The notes beneath the pieces were generated by a model. It saw only the letters and a program-made list of their open reading frames with translations. It was not told the DNA's origin and searched no databases. A program made the translations under genes and the position numbers. From contig KL647290.1 of NCBI GenBank assembly GCA_000727475.1, positions 883,051 to 947,050 on the forward strand: a DNA stretch of 64,000 nt, written 5' to 3'. The DNA comes from Sarcocystis neurona (lineage: Eukaryota; Apicomplexa; Conoidasida; Eucoccidiorida; Sarcocystidae). Below are positions 1-13,200 of the stretch, piece after piece. The stretch's first letter is position 1; the number at the start of each line of letters is the position of its first letter.

Positions 1-38
<38 letters not shown>

Positions 39-102
39 GTACGCGTATTTATACATATATATATATATATATTTATATATGTACGTGTATTGATACATAT
101 AC

Positions 103-130
<28 letters not shown>
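1..130. repeat. TA microsatellite with a 42-bp higher-order repeat
   Basis: Nearly pure alternating TA is interrupted at 31 and 73 by a shared block (TTATATATGTACG...GTATT...ATACAT), giving a period of about 42 bp and a third degenerate copy near 122. No gene is visible. No TTTAGGG-type telomere repeat is present, so this is not evidence for a chromosome end. Confidence 0.85.
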
Positions 131-134
<4 letters not shown>

Positions 135-1459
135 GTGTAGACATATTATATGTGTATACTTAAGCGTTTGACGTGCGCAGTGAACGTATCTCTGTCGTTC
201 GACCTGTGTGATCGGATGCTTCATACTCGTACTGTGGTGAGCACTGTGTAGGTATGTGTATACATGCGTATGATGTATGTATGTGGGCGCCTGTGAATAG
301 CATTATATAAATTTGGGCGGATATACTTGTGTGTGTATGTATTTATGTGTTACGTATATGTATGTGTAGTACAAGGAGCTGGGTCTCCTACGGGTTGATG
401 ACCCTGCACCTGTTGCTCTGTGTCAAAAAAAAAATCACGACAACAGAAAAGAACGCTTGTCAAGGTGGTGAGCCCCACGTTTGACGTGACGCGCAAGGGT
501 GTTGCGTACACCGATCCAATTACATGCGTATGCGTGCCTCTCCGTACACCCGGTTCTACACGGATATGTTCTTGTATACACGTACGTGCGTATTTGTACG
601 TAGATAATTGTTGTATGATCGGCCTGGCTGTGCGACTTTCCATGTGTTGCGTGCATGTTGGGATATGCACGCCTGACCGTCACATAAGCCGCGTCGCCTG
701 TGCGCTTAAGCAGGTGTAGGGGGACGTAATGTGGAGTATTGTGATGTTGACGGTATGTCAGGACGTGTCAGGGCAGCAGCGAGGAGCAGCTTTGCAAAAT
801 TTGACATTTACGCGCAGCTGCTGCGGCTCTTTCTTTTCTTGTCGGTGTTTTCTACTGTGGCCAGTGCGAGTCTCAGCGTCAGGCGGAGAGGCTGCAGCTG
901 ACGTGCAAACGACTGCCCATAAAGGTAAGGATTTGTGCACATGGCTGCGACTGCACGCCGCCGCCGGGGTGCCTGCTGTCTGCTACGAATTGTGTCGGGC
1001 TGCTAGTTTTTGCTGTCCTCGCTCCGGCTGATGTTTTACCGGCGGGAGCTGCCTGTTTCGGATGCTGCTGCCGTTCGGGAGCTACTCCCTTTCTGCACGA
1101 GCTGTTTGGCTGCCGTTGGTGGCCACAGCGGGCTGATTTCTCAGCCGTTGCCGCTGCTGTGCGGTGTTTTGTCTTCCTGACAACAACCAACCAGTGGCGT
1201 GCTGGTGCAGTGGAAGTTTGCTTCCGGGAACCGGCCACTAGCGCGAATTATCGGTGCCGTCCTCACGAGAAGTTAAAATTTGTAGTTTCAACGTCGCTCG
1301 TCGAAACCACTGTTATACTGCGTCACGAATGGGCCTGCCGGACGGGAGGAACCAACACCGTTGCGCGCAGAAGCGCGACAATGCTCCGTGCGCGTTCACG
1401 TGCGTCGTATACCTCAGCATACGTCTTTCTGCGCAGGCGTATACTACATACAGGCAAAG

Positions 1460-1496
<37 letters not shown>

Positions 1497-3019
1497 AACC
1501 CTGTGCAGCTGCTGGACACACGTGTGGAGATGCGTAGGCCACTGCATGTCTGTCGCGAGGCAGTGTCTAATCGCCCAGATGTAGAAGGTGCTTGCGCGTG
1601 AATACGTGTTTTGCTGCCGACTGTGTTAGCGTACGAAAACGGAATCTGTGCGAGATGCTGTTCACTCGCAGGAGAAACGTCTTTTTCTTACATCCGGTTC
1701 CTGTACGTAGCTCCTGTTGGTGACAATAAAAGGGTCGCGTCAGCGCGTCGTCTGTACACGGCTTTGTTCGGGTCAGCGCCTGCGGCCACCAGTCAGCGTA
1801 TACAGCTGTACGACTAGACATCCCATGGGTGTAGCACCTTCCTACGTATAGCTCTCCATATTATATGCAAACGACGCACCTTACCACATGCGTTGTGCAC
1901 CCCTACACATGAGACGCCTACGACGACTATACGGCGGACGCACTACTCCCGCATGATACATGTGTACGTGTATCCCCTTTGTATGCACGCGGCAGACACT
2001 TCTGCGCATATCCCCCGTGACACGTACTACATGGGCATGACACACACACGTGTGCGGTGCGTTCCCACTCTTAGCAGGCGCTGTATACGTAGGGTCCGTG
2101 CGCAATATGTACACCCTGGGTACGCTCACCGTTAGAGTTTGTGCGATGCTTAATAAATGCCGACTACACACACATATGTGCCCTATGTGTGTCTACTGTT
2201 TTGGACGGTCAACCGCTACGGCTTTTGTGCATCTCTCCCCTCTTGCAACTTCTTCTCGGTGCAGCGTGTTGCTCGGATAGCCGCCGCAGTCTGTGCCTCA
2301 GCAGCTCAGCGCCCTTTCCTTTTCTCCCACGTGTGTTAATCGCATCAGTACGTGCGTGTTGACCGTGGAGACGTCCGTGCATAGGTAAGGAAGGGCGTGC
2401 ACGCTTCGCATATTGCACTCGTGTGTACAAGCACTGTTTGGCTATGTGTGTAGGTTCCTTTGAGCCTCTGTGCATACACGTGTGTTTAAAAATCTACGTT
2501 TAATGGAAAGGTTTCGCTAGCGTAAAGTGGTTGGACGAGCTCCCCGTTCGATAGAGGCGTGATGGGGCTTACCCTCCGGTAACGTCATGCAAGAAGTTGC
2601 CGGATATGTGGGGGTGTTTGTCCCGAGTTTCCGCTTATGTGGATGTATGATGACGAAGCGCTGGCCATCTAATTGGTTGTGACGTGTTTTTGAATGAAGC
2701 TCAGGTCGCGTATCAGTGCGTAGCTACACAGTATTCCCGGTTCTACACGAGTACGAAGTCCTCCGTGCGAGACCTTCTATTTGATATAGTTGCGACACAC
2801 ATGACCTCAGTCGGGTTTCCTGCAGCGTTCAAACGGTCGTGTCGTGTGCCTGTTGTCGTGGGAACGATGTGTGCAGGCTTCCTGCGAATGCAAGCGTTTT
2901 ACACAGGACGTTCACGGCAGGAATACACGTTTTAGGTAGTCATGGAGCGTAGTTAGCGGAGCATTTCCCTTTTGCGTCTTTTTGCAACTACAGAATATTG
3001 TTTCTTTCTGATGTTTCAG
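131..3019. other. Intergenic or intronic DNA, no confident gene
   Basis: The stretch is rich in TGTGTATA/ACGTGT alternating purine-pyrimidine sequence and contains a pure CA run at 1463-1493. The open frames here are short, overlap on several strands and have Cys/His/Thr-rich composition typical of translated microsatellites. One exon-like segment at 865-924 has an acceptor and a GTAAGG donor but only 20 codons, so I do not call it. Confidence 0.6.
1463..1493. repeat. (CA)n microsatellite
   Basis: An uninterrupted CA dinucleotide run of about 31 bases. It produces the Thr-His and Cys-Val runs seen when this region is translated. Confidence 0.97.
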
Positions 3020-3186
3020 ACATTTCTTCCAAGTCAACAGCGTCTCGTGCTCAATATCAATGCCGTGGTGGAAATTATCCTCCACTACCGGCAGCACGGC
3101 GACTGGCGCGCGGCGCTGGAAGCGGCGATGCCGCGGCGCATGCAGGGCATCGGCGGGCGGAAAAAAGAGAGAATGGACAAGAAAAG
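3020..3186 (+). CDS. Candidate internal exon, helical, family not recognised
   Basis: A frame of 55 codons starts after the acceptor ...TGATGTTTCAG and stops at the donor AAG|GTCAGC, leaving phase 2. The peptide begins TFLPSQQRLVLNINAVV and goes on through HYRQHGDWRAALEAAMPRRM to a Lys/Arg-rich end. It is amphipathic, with codon use unlike the microsatellite-driven frames around it, which is why I think it is translated. I do not recognise the family. It may belong to the same gene as 5410-6861, but its phase does not fit that exon directly, so at least one exon between them would be missing. It could also be a chance frame. Confidence 0.4.
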
Positions 3187-5409
3187 GTCAGCACAGAGGA
3201 GCATTTCGTAGAGAAGAGACTGCAAGGAGTATTTTCACAATACAGTGCCGCAGACGCCCGTTGATACACAGGTACATGTCTATGTGTATACTTAGTACGT
3301 AGCTTTATAGAGAGAGGCAAATATAAATGCAGATGTAATATAGGGATACAGCTAAAAAGCTTGATGGGCTCCACATGCCGCTTTCACTGCCTTGTCGTGT
3401 ACGTCGTTACCTGACATACATCAAGCTCTCGAGTGAATGCGCGGCTCCCGGCCGCCGTTTCAGTGGGTGGGCGGCATTTTTCACCCGACGTATCTGTAGA
3501 GGAAAAGAGTAGGGAGTGAAGGAATGGTGGAGGTGAGGGGCACGGTTTGTTAAATTGCAGGATAGCGACACGTAAACACAGAAAGGTCAGTTTCGTCGGG
3601 AAGGAACGATGAAAGTCACCACTTTTTCCAAAGACAGAGGTGCGTAAACACGGAAAGGCCGGTTTCGTCGGGAAGGGCCAACGAAACTTAGTGGCACGAT
3701 TTATTTTCAAGACAGGGATACTTAAAGATGGAAAGATCGGTCTCGCTACTGTTGCGTATCAGCTCTTCACAACACCGCTCACGCGTGCGCAGACCTCAGG
3801 AGGATCTGTAGGTTTGTGGAGGCACTCTGGAATGGACATACACACAGCTGGGTACAAGCCGCAAAAGTTCACGACTCTGCTCGCGAATACATTTACGCAT
3901 GTAGGTTTTCACGGTGATGTACTTAGGCAGGAGAACATAGTGAAACCTGCACGAAAGGGTGGCGGTTATCAGCCGACTGATCTGCAAAGTAGACTAGTCA
4001 ACGCTGGCTGCATCTATATTTCAATGTCTACACATACACGTGTATATACGTGAGGATCCATTACGCGTAGAGCAGTTACGGGATGGATCGGCCCAGTCAC
4101 GTACGTTGCTGCAGATATGCAAAAACATGTGTACGTAGCAGCTGCTAATGAAAGCTGTACGGCTGCATCTGCTGCTGCATATGTGCGCATCCGTCTGGAG
4201 GTTGGTAGCGAGTTGCTGGGACCAACGAAGAAATTGTCAACCAGCTTAATTTGATGTATTAAGTGTGCAATAGGTGTGCAACTGAGTTGCAGCGAGACGT
4301 ATACTCATACACAGGCCTTCGTGGCGAACGTCGATATACACAGTGTGCTTCTAGATCCCCTATCAAGTATACACAACTGTCTGCAGGATGTTCGAGGGCG
4401 AGAGGGCATAAGAGCTACGCACAGCGTAGAAACTGAAGAAAAGAGAAAAGTCTACGTACTTGTTTCTCTGTACTTGTGTAGCAAACGGAATAGGAGTACA
4501 TGTGCCATCTGTAAGCGGTCCTACCAAGTGCACACGAGGCAGTCCCACACGGTCCAACCGCGTTGTGCACCGGCAATGGAAATACAGCGCTCCTTGTTTG
4601 ATGAGTCCGACGGGCGTAAAGACGTGCATTTCTTCAATTTCGGCCACTCTCTAGTTGACGAAGAACAGCGGATGTATGCTCGTGTCTGAGGTAGCTGCAG
4701 CCGGTTACTTCTTGTCACGCTTTCCACAAGCAGATGTGGTTTATGCAGCTGAAATTTACTTCCCACCGGACTGCATGTAACAAGATTCACGATACCAGGA
4801 ATGCACAGTAACAGAGCTCCGCAAAAACTATTCGCTTAATAGAATGTGGAAAACGGAAAATACGGGGCATGACACCAGGGCTGTAACGAAAACGGACCCG
4901 TCCACGTTGTGCTCAACACCACCGAGCTGGCGTCGCTATATCCGCGCACTGGCGATTACACGTTACCTCTCTAGGAGGTCTGCATATACCGAAGCGTGTT
5001 GGAGGCGCCCTTCGTTGCGGCTCCGTATTGAATGCTCCCACTGTTGAGCGACCATACATGATGGGCTTCAGAACACAGGCTCCACCGGTGCCGCTACTAG
5101 TGCGTTTTCTGTGGTGCTGAAGCGATGTGGAGGCTGTTTTCCATGGTATTCAAACCGGGGACTTGTTCTGCGTACAGCTGCGTCGCTGTAAAGGCACTGC
5201 TGCCGTTGCAGTTCTGGTGCTTTCGCTGTTGCAGCTGCTCATTCGTACTCTTGCCTCGACTTGGCACACAGGCAGCTGTGCAGTTGGCGTGCTCCTGTTG
5301 CTGTGACAATCGCTGCTGATGTAGTATTGCATCAGTGTGTCAACCTGGTGGTGTGGCAGCTCACCCTTGGCCGTTGCTACTGGTGTTGTTTATAACGAAC
5401 GCCAGGCAG
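3187..5409. other. Probable intron(s) with short tandem repeats
   Basis: Apart from the repeat at 3572-3760, no segment gives a conserved peptide. A 137-codon frame at 4276-4689 ends in a protein-like stretch, but it has no recognisable family and starts in repetitive sequence. If the exons at 3020 and 5410 belong to one gene, an unplaced exon must lie here. Confidence 0.4.
3572..3760. repeat. Degenerate tandem repeat, about 72-77 bp, 2.5 copies
   Basis: The block GTAAACACRGAAAGGYCRG followed by TTTCGTCGGGAAGG occurs at 3572 and again at 3644. A diverged third start (CTTAAAGATGGAAAGATCGG) lies at 3721. The spacing is 72 and then about 77 bp. Confidence 0.75.
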
Positions 5410-6861
5410 AGACTAGCCACGTTGCGGCAACAGCAGGAAGAGAACAGCGAAGAAGCTGCTGATGCTGCAGCACGTCGGAACCGTGAACGCACGTGGTGTG
5501 GGGGTGGCGCACGCAACGGCGAATTTCTTGACGATGCTTTCAATCCTTTCGACAACCGTCGAGTCCTCAGCGGTAATCGCGCTTCCACATATATTTATAT
5601 ATACACGGAAATACACATAAGGATTTATAAATGTACCTCAGCGTATAGAATAAACTAGGCCGGTGGCAGGGAGGTCTGCAGCTGCAACCAGATACAGAAA
5701 GATGTGCGTATACACACTAGACGGTGTAACTACACAGGTGTGCGTGAATCTATTAGCTGAGTTGTTGCAGGTGCTTCTTGGATCATAAACAGGACACGGT
5801 AGCAATGGAAGCTGTTGACGAGAGTTCCTCGCAGCTCTTACGCTGCCTGTGTGTATACTGCATGATTACATCTGCGGCTGTCGTGTCGACGTGCAACACG
5901 ACTTCTCACATTTGTATATACGTAGAGACCAGTGCGTGTGTATTTACATCTGCGCGTAGACTCGAATTTGGTTCTGCGTATGCCAATTATACGCCCACGC
6001 ATCTGTGTCGGTGTTTTCTGTTGAAGTTGTTCTTCACGGGTGCTTCTTTTCAGATCGTCACCTAGTCTATACGTTGCAAGGTCACCGCTGCGCGCACACA
6101 GACGCACATCGGCTCGTCTTTACATTACATCGTGTGTAGGTGTAGGGACACACAGACTGATACACAGATTTGAAGATACTCACGTAGGTGGATATGGAGA
6201 AACACTTTTAGGTAAAGATGAATAAACTTGTGAAATGTCGAATGTGCTTCAGAACAGCGCAGAACTTAAGTGCGGGTGTCCGTCTACTGCCGTCGCTGTC
6301 GCGATAAATTTGTTTTTTAGTAAGTTTCACACATCAGGTGCTGTGACTGCTGCAGGTCTGGCGTCTCTCTTTACAGAGGAACGAGACAAGGAAGCCGCAG
6401 CAGATGGAGACTTGCGTGAAGAAGAAGAAGCTGATACTAGTGGAAAATGTCGACACAAGAGGGGGCAGAACCAGGGCGGTCAGACGCCGTGCGCAGAGAA
6501 GCAAGCGAACACAAAGGGTGACAGGAATAGCGGCAGCACGCATAGCGTGGGGCACAAAGATATCCTGCCGCCTACAGGGGCGGCCCTGCTGAGTCTCCAA
6601 AGCACCTCAGCACCAACAGGGCAGTGGGCCGGCAGTGGCAGTGATGAGAGGATAACGACTGACGAAATATCTGCACCGGCAGTTTTTATTGCAGCTGAAC
6701 CACCTACTGCAGCAGTAGCACCACCACTCGCAGCAACAGCCTCAATGCCACCTGCGGCAATAGCAGCATCTGTACCAACGGGAAAACCACCAGCTGCAGC
6801 GGCATCGTCTGCGAGTGACGCAGGAAAAACAGACGAGCCAGTGAATCCGCTCTTTGACTGA
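5410..6861 (+). CDS. 3' end of an unrecognised gene (two exons)
   Basis: Exon 5410-5572 follows an acceptor (GCCAGGCAG) and ends at G|GTAATC. Exon 6377-6861 follows CTCTTTACAG and runs to a TGA. The phases match (1 nt plus 2 nt make a Glu codon). The joined peptide is a Gln/Glu/Ala/Arg helix (RLATLRQQQEENSEEAADAA), then a short acidic/aromatic motif, DDAFNPFDNRR. It then becomes low-complexity: Glu/Lys-rich, then Ala/Pro-rich, ending EPVNPLFD. The 5' part of the gene is not placed and may lie upstream of the window. The NPF..RR spacing faintly recalls the DPFTRR segment of the Paf1-complex subunit Rtf1, but it is far too short to assign. Function unknown. Confidence 0.45.
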
Positions 6862-9800
6862 TACTGTGAAACATTAACACCGGTATTTACAAAAGTGCAC
6901 ATGTATGTGTTGGTCGTTACCTGCACGTATATGTGCAGATTTGAGTTATACGTGCAGTGTGTAATGTCGCATAGAAGTCGCTCCTGAGGAGACAAAATCA
7001 TAGCCACAGAGCGGAAAGGCTTTTTTGGAGCTGCGGTGGGGCTTTATGTGTGGGGATATTTTACCGCTCACCCCCTTATTTAGTTGTTCTTTCACTCGTC
7101 GGCAGATTAGGAATTTGCGTGCGTGCATCTGCACAATGTACTAATGAAACAGACATTAGCTTTTCATGCAGCACACGAAAGTGGCAACTGAGTCAGTCTT
7201 TTTACGCTAGAAGCAAGATGTTATGTTACAACGGTGTCGATAAAGACGAAGCTTGTGGAGTTCGACATATGTAGGTAGATAAAGTGTTGTACGTGGGCAA
7301 GAAGAATCAGATGCTGCAGGTCCGCGGGCGTCAGAAAACGGTGTCAGTAAGCCGCAAACTGCATGTGAAGCTGCAAAAATGTGTATCCAGTTGTATTGTC
7401 GCCTGTTGGTGATACGGTAGCATACAGAAGAAACGGATCCACAAAGGTGTGTGATCAACTGCGTATATGACACTACCGGTAACGACCTTCAGGGGACAGC
7501 ATCACCAACTGGAGAGTTTCGTAACCGTGGAACCGACGTATATCGAAGATATATCTGTGCGTGTATTCAGACGTGTATCTGTATAAAAGTACGCGTCACA
7601 GCAGGTTTTAGAAGTTTGAATAGACGAAGGAAGAGACGCGCGTTGCAGTGGCGGATTCTCAAGTGAAATGTGCGCTCGGTATAGTATATCGCAAGACTCA
7701 GTCACTGACGGTTGTAGGGTAAGAGTTTGTTTTGTCTGTTTTGCAAAGAGCCCAATTTCTGTAAAAGACTCCTTCACGCGTTGTGGAGAAATGTGTGTCA
7801 TGGAAAAGTAAGACTCTGAGTTTATATGTTCAACAAACTGAGAGAGAAATAGTGTTCAGCTGCTCTAAAAAAGAAAGCATGCTTTAACAAATGCACTATT
7901 CTACGAAGTGTATGTGCACGTGTATACATGTGTGTGTATATATATATGTTTGTATATCTACATGCTGTGCAGCGTCTGCGCACATATACATATAGATATA
8001 TATATATATATCTATATATATGTATGTATATATATATGTATATATATGTATATGTGCATGTATGTAAGTATGTATCCAAAAGATTCCACCTGTGCGTGTA
8101 TACACACTGAGACAATGCCGAACGGCTCTTCATTGCGTCCTGCTTCTGCTGCAATATACAAATTCCACTGACCGTAGCGGAAAAGCCACAGTAATACTTC
8201 AGTCGGGAATGAACTCGTGTGGCACCTGAGAGGAATGCAATGTGTCTCAAGTCTTCTGCGTGAGGAATAGTTCGAGATCGTAGTGCGTTCTGCGACGTGT
8301 CCGGTTTCCTTCCCCGTCTTATGAGGAAGGCTCACGTAGTCGAATCCTACAACTTCCACTACGATACATTTGTGTTAGAATGGTGCCGTAGACCACATCT
8401 ATTCTGACGTGCGTGTGGAAGGACACGCAATCACACACGTGTATATATATATATACGTATATGCGTACGGAAGAATGTGCATGAATGCTTGCACACAATT
8501 ACGAGCGACCGTCTCTGCATTGAGCTGCACCGGCTCCCGCGTACACTTGCCATGTCCGGGAACACGCCATACGAAGCGTGGCCGAAGCTACCTTTCAAAC
8601 TCAGGATACGTACGTACATATATAAGAAGAATGGCATGAGCTAATGTGCTGTATTTTGACAGTTGTACCAGGGAGTTCTTCCGTGCCCCAAACTCACTAC
8701 CACCGTCGAGTCCACGATGTCTCAACGTCGGTAGTGGCCCTCACACTCACGCACATACTATGAGTACACGAACCTGTAAAATGCAAGCACATATCGTCTG
8801 TACCGCTTCCGTCTTGCCGCCCGCCAACAGTTCTTTTGCCGCAGGTGAATCGTAACGTGTGAACTTGCATAATATATTGCGTAAGTGCGTTTTAAGAAGA
8901 AACCTTTGTGGACGCAGCTAGAAACGTCACTGCTGCGGGAAACACAAAAAGAGATGCGAGCAGGATAGGTTGTTTAAGACACAACCCCGCAGCGCCGAAT
9001 AAAACACTCGTTGCGGCATGTAAGGTGAAGTGAATTCGAGGTAATGGAGCGTCTCGGAAGGAGGAGGCTCCGCAGAAGGGGTACAACAGAGGAACACCGA
9101 CATAACAAATACGTCTGTGATCACACGCACACGAGCAGCGCTTTTCTGCGCTACCAAGTGAGTACGGCGCCCTTGGACTGTCACGAATCGATAAAGAAAA
9201 GAGAGGATTAGCTATTGTGGAATACACGAAACCGTTTTCGTGAACTTTTCGAATTGTCCGCGTGCGGTTTCTTTGATTCGGCAGTTTTCTCTACGTCTTC
9301 CGTCACCCCTCCGTGGACATTGTAGGCGTGGTACTGCCTCTTGCTGTCCTCTGCGTCAATCTCGTCGAGTTCCTTGTGCGTCTCAGTTCTCAGTATAGAC
9401 ATATATACACGTACACGAGCGGAGAGAAACATGCGAGCATTTCTGCATTAGTGTGCCCCGGCTGCTTCAGGCGGAAAAACTGCTGGGCAGAAATGTTAAG
9501 AAGAAGCTCCTTTCACTAAACAGTGGGGAAAGTAGAGCAGCATGAGACCGACAACGTCTTGCGCAGGAACCTGCAACACCGAAGTCGCACACTCAGGAAT
9601 GTGCTCCACACAATTAAACGGCAAATTCAAAGTCAGTAGACTAAAGGGCGTACACCGTACACAAGCACGCACGTACGCGCAGCAAATATGGAAGCAGTCA
9701 ACCTACTCGTTTACGTGCACGTACACAGACATCTGCAGCGAAATGTTTATGACTCAGTGAGATTGTGTCACTTCGACGCCGTCTAGTTAGCGAGAAAAAG

Positions 9801-10242
9801 TACGAGGGGCGACTCCGGACGTGCATGACCACACATGTTGACATGGTATGCATGCAAAATGCAGATGCCCAGCGTGAAAGGGTGTGCAACTACGTGCAGA
9901 TATACCTGTGCAGCTCCACATCACGTTGAAGTATTTCGCTGCGTCTCCATCACACAGACGTGAGCGCCACTTTAAAAAACCCTCTCAGTGGTCAGTCACG
10001 AACTAGTCCGTGGGTCTACGCAGGTACGACGTTGTGAACAAAGATGAACGTGTACGTATGTTTCGAACGTTGTTACATCACTTTGTGAAGCGGTCAGATC
10101 TAAACGTAAGAGGTACACGAATGCGTTTGCAGAAAAAGAAATAAAGAATCATACATTAGTCTGCATTCACCTAATCGTCCACACATGTGGTAGTAATGGT
10201 CAAGGTGCATCGTTTTGCAAAAGTCCACGGCTTCTCGAGGCA
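6862..10242. other. No gene seen; microsatellite-rich spacer
   Basis: The stretch separates the plus-strand gene ending at 6861 from the proposed 3' end of the minus-strand myosin, so the two genes converge here. A dense TATA/TGTATA block lies at about 7936-8060. Its frames translate to Tyr/Ile/His repeats on both strands and are not genes. Otherwise I see only short shadow frames. Confidence 0.6.
7936..8060. repeat. (TATA/TGTA)n microsatellite block
   Basis: Alternating TA with TG and CA interruptions over roughly 125 bases. Reading it in any frame gives Tyr-Ile-Tyr-Ile or Met-Tyr-Val repeats. Confidence 0.9.
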
Positions 10243-13200
10243 CTAAATTTTCGTAAAACCTTTGCAAGATGCGTTTCGATCACCAGAGTACAGTCCTTCG
10301 CAGGTGCCCGTGTTTACACGTATTCGAAGTATGTGCACACACACCCATAAATGCATCACTCGCTGGAGCGGTAATTCCTGTGCAACCTGACCAGATGAAC
10401 ATCTGGCGGTAAAGAGCCTACACATCGTGTACTGTCGTTAATGTTGCCAACCTAAGAAGATTCTATTTACCGCTGGCGCGCGCAGTGGGCGGCGGTCTCG
10501 ATAAAGACTCCCTATGCAAGTCATCGCGTGTTGTTTAGGGATGCGATGTCTACCAGACAACCAGCTTCCTCATGTCCTTACATCGTTCTTCACTTCTTCC
10601 GATGCGCCTTGACTACGTCGCGTATTCAAGGCTGCGTGCTGAGGTTTGTGTTCCCGAAATCTGTGGAGGTTTCTCTTTTTTTTCTTCTTCTTTCACGCGA
10701 GACACATGTTAACGGTGCTTTTTCCCCCGCGCGCCCGAAGTCTACCTTTAGTTATCAAAGATAGCTGTACCACCCTACGTACGCCAACAAGTCCGTTGTG
10801 TTACGCACCGTGACGACACCGCCATTGCTACCCCTTAGTCAGACGAAAACGACCAGCATGTCGGTCTCTCGCCCTGCGCAAAAACCCGTTCGTTGGTGTG
10901 TCTGACTTGCATTTTAGGAAAGCTGCACAGCGTCACACTGAACAACTGCCGAACGCCTTTCCATTCGTTGCTCTGCCTTACCTGTGTCAAAAAGGCCTGG
11001 AGATGCGGACGGCGGCCAGCAAGGAAAGAGCCAATAAGCACCAGGTCCGGCCTCCTACCGTTGTCCGATGGTGGAAGGGATGTGACTAGCCACAGCTGCA
11101 ACAAATACAAGAACGAGCAGACACACGCATCTCCGTCTGAGTGAATACAATCAAGAAACTTGCGTAGACGTGTGATACATCTAGTAGCTTTCCTGCACGA
11201 GCTACAAGGTAATCTACATTGCTAGGAAAAAGCGGCCGGTAGGTGAAACAGGTACATGGACCAGCTCAATTCGCGTCGCAAGACCAAACAGAAGAGCCAA
11301 CGTAAAAACGCACGGGCACACACACACACACATATTTTGGAAGATGTACGTGTCACGTGATGTGGGGCATCTCACGTTTACACGAGTACGGAAGCAGCGC
11401 AGACGTATGTTTGCACTGCACCTTGTGCAGGCGCAAGTATCACGTAGATCGCTTCCTCCTGCAATACCAACAGAGACAGAGAGACGGATCTGCTCGAACT
11501 AAGGTATCAGGCAACGTCGATCCAAACTTGCACGTTGCGACTTTGCAGCGCTTGCTCTTCCTCATATTTTTGTAGTGGCGCGAGCTGAACTCCCCGCCAA
11601 GTGCCGTTGGGACAGCTGCTTCCGTTTCTCTGTCTTCGCTGCGTCTCTGGGCCAGCGCTCCGGGTTCATCTTTAGGATACTACGCGGACATGAAACGCTG
11701 ATGTCGACCGAGTATCTTTACGTTCTGTTATGCGCTGGAGCGCATGTGTTTCCCTACTGCGTCCTCGCAGACAATTTCCACCCACATACCCTACTGGTCA
11801 GTGAGTTACCACTACCATCCCGCTACTCCATTCGCACACATCGCCCCGCTTGTCTGCTGCTGTATACAGCCGCGCCAGGCTTCTGATTTCGTCTACTGCC
11901 CTGTTGTGTCTCCACGGACCTGTTCCGGAGAAATTGTCCTCAGATTTTTTGCTTGAGCCGCGGAGATCGGGACCGAATCCTCTCCAAGTAAACTTGACCT
12001 GCAGCGTTTCCTCATACTATCTGTCGTTTGACGCTCACGGACGCTGTCGAACTCTGCGGAGGCTGCAGCCTGCAGGCTAGGAAACTTGTTCACTCCCGGC
12101 GCTGTCTCTGCTGCTTCGACTGTCGGTGCTCTTGTCGGACCGCCAGCAGCCCCTGTCTGAGCGGAGAAAACGTGAATGCCGCGGACGTCGACAGCGAGCC
12201 AGACGCTGCCGCGGAAGGAAAAGAGAAGTTGTTGTTCCTCTTGATACGGCTTTTTGAGTCGCTTCTTCCGTCTAGACAAACAAACACGCCGGCCTCCGTC
12301 CCCCCCGCGCCCCTCCTTCAGCGCTGCAGAGCGAGCAGTTGCTGCAGGGCGACATAACAAACGCTGTAGCCACGAAGTACTGCCCCCTCCCCTTGCAGGA
12401 GTTGTACTTCTAGTGGCGCCACTAATACTTTCCGCAGCACGCGGAGAAAGGTCCTTCTCTTGACCCGTTGTTAAACCTTCCACACACTTCCCTCCCTCTG
12501 CAAAAAGCTCCTGTAAGGCGGCATCGGGAATGCTTGACGATAACGCGGAATTCAAATACCTGCGTAGTAACCGTGACGCTGCTCCAGGCAGCTGCTCGGC
12601 GGCAAGAGGAAACTCGTCCGCTCGCCAGAAATACCCACCAAATACCTGGACAGCAACAGACCCATATACAACCCAAGGTGGCAGCTGCAGCAGATCGCGA
12701 CCACCTGCGCAGGCACATACGGCAACATGCAGTCAGCGCTCTACCAGAGACACCACAGCAGAAGAGGCGGCCGCAGACGCAGTCAGAAATCAACAAGATT
12801 CACAGAGCAGGACGCCGTAGCTGCTTCACCATAGAATCGGCAGCCCACACGGACAGGCAGCGAAAAAAGGGGAAAGCAGCTGACACGGCAACGCGCCACC
12901 GACCCAGGACCAGCTGATTCGGCAAGAAGAGAAGCGGCAGCAGATATATATATAACAACAGCAGCGCGCAACAGCGGAAGAAGTCGTCGGCGCTGCCTTA
13001 GATAATGCGGCAGCAGATCCAAAGCAGAAGTGGCAGCAGCTCCGGCAACAAAACCGGCGGAGAAATACCCATATTCAGAAACTCCAGCAGCAAGACTCTA
13101 CACACGCAGTGCCCCGGAACGGATTAGCTGCGACTACTAGGGATGGTAGCTGACAATTTCGGGCCAACGCAGCGCCGGTGACAGTCTGAACCAACAAGAG

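Noticed and set aside
865..924. Exon-like plus segment with acceptor and GTAAGG donor
   Set aside because: Only 20 codons, two frames open, no recognised family and no phase partner.
2647..2653. ATGATGA as a possible snoRNA box C
   Set aside because: No CTGA box at a suitable distance and no closing stem.
1..3000. Possible subtelomere at the left edge
   Set aside because: TA and TG/CA repeats occur throughout the window and no TTTAGGG or CCCTAAA array is present.
4276..4689. 137-codon plus frame ending in a protein-like stretch
   Set aside because: No domain, begins in repetitive sequence and no splice context that joins it to neighbours; kept only as a remark.
7822..8250. 142-codon minus frame rich in Tyr/Ile/Thr/His
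   Set aside because: Translation of a TATA/TGTA microsatellite; equal frames exist on the other strand.
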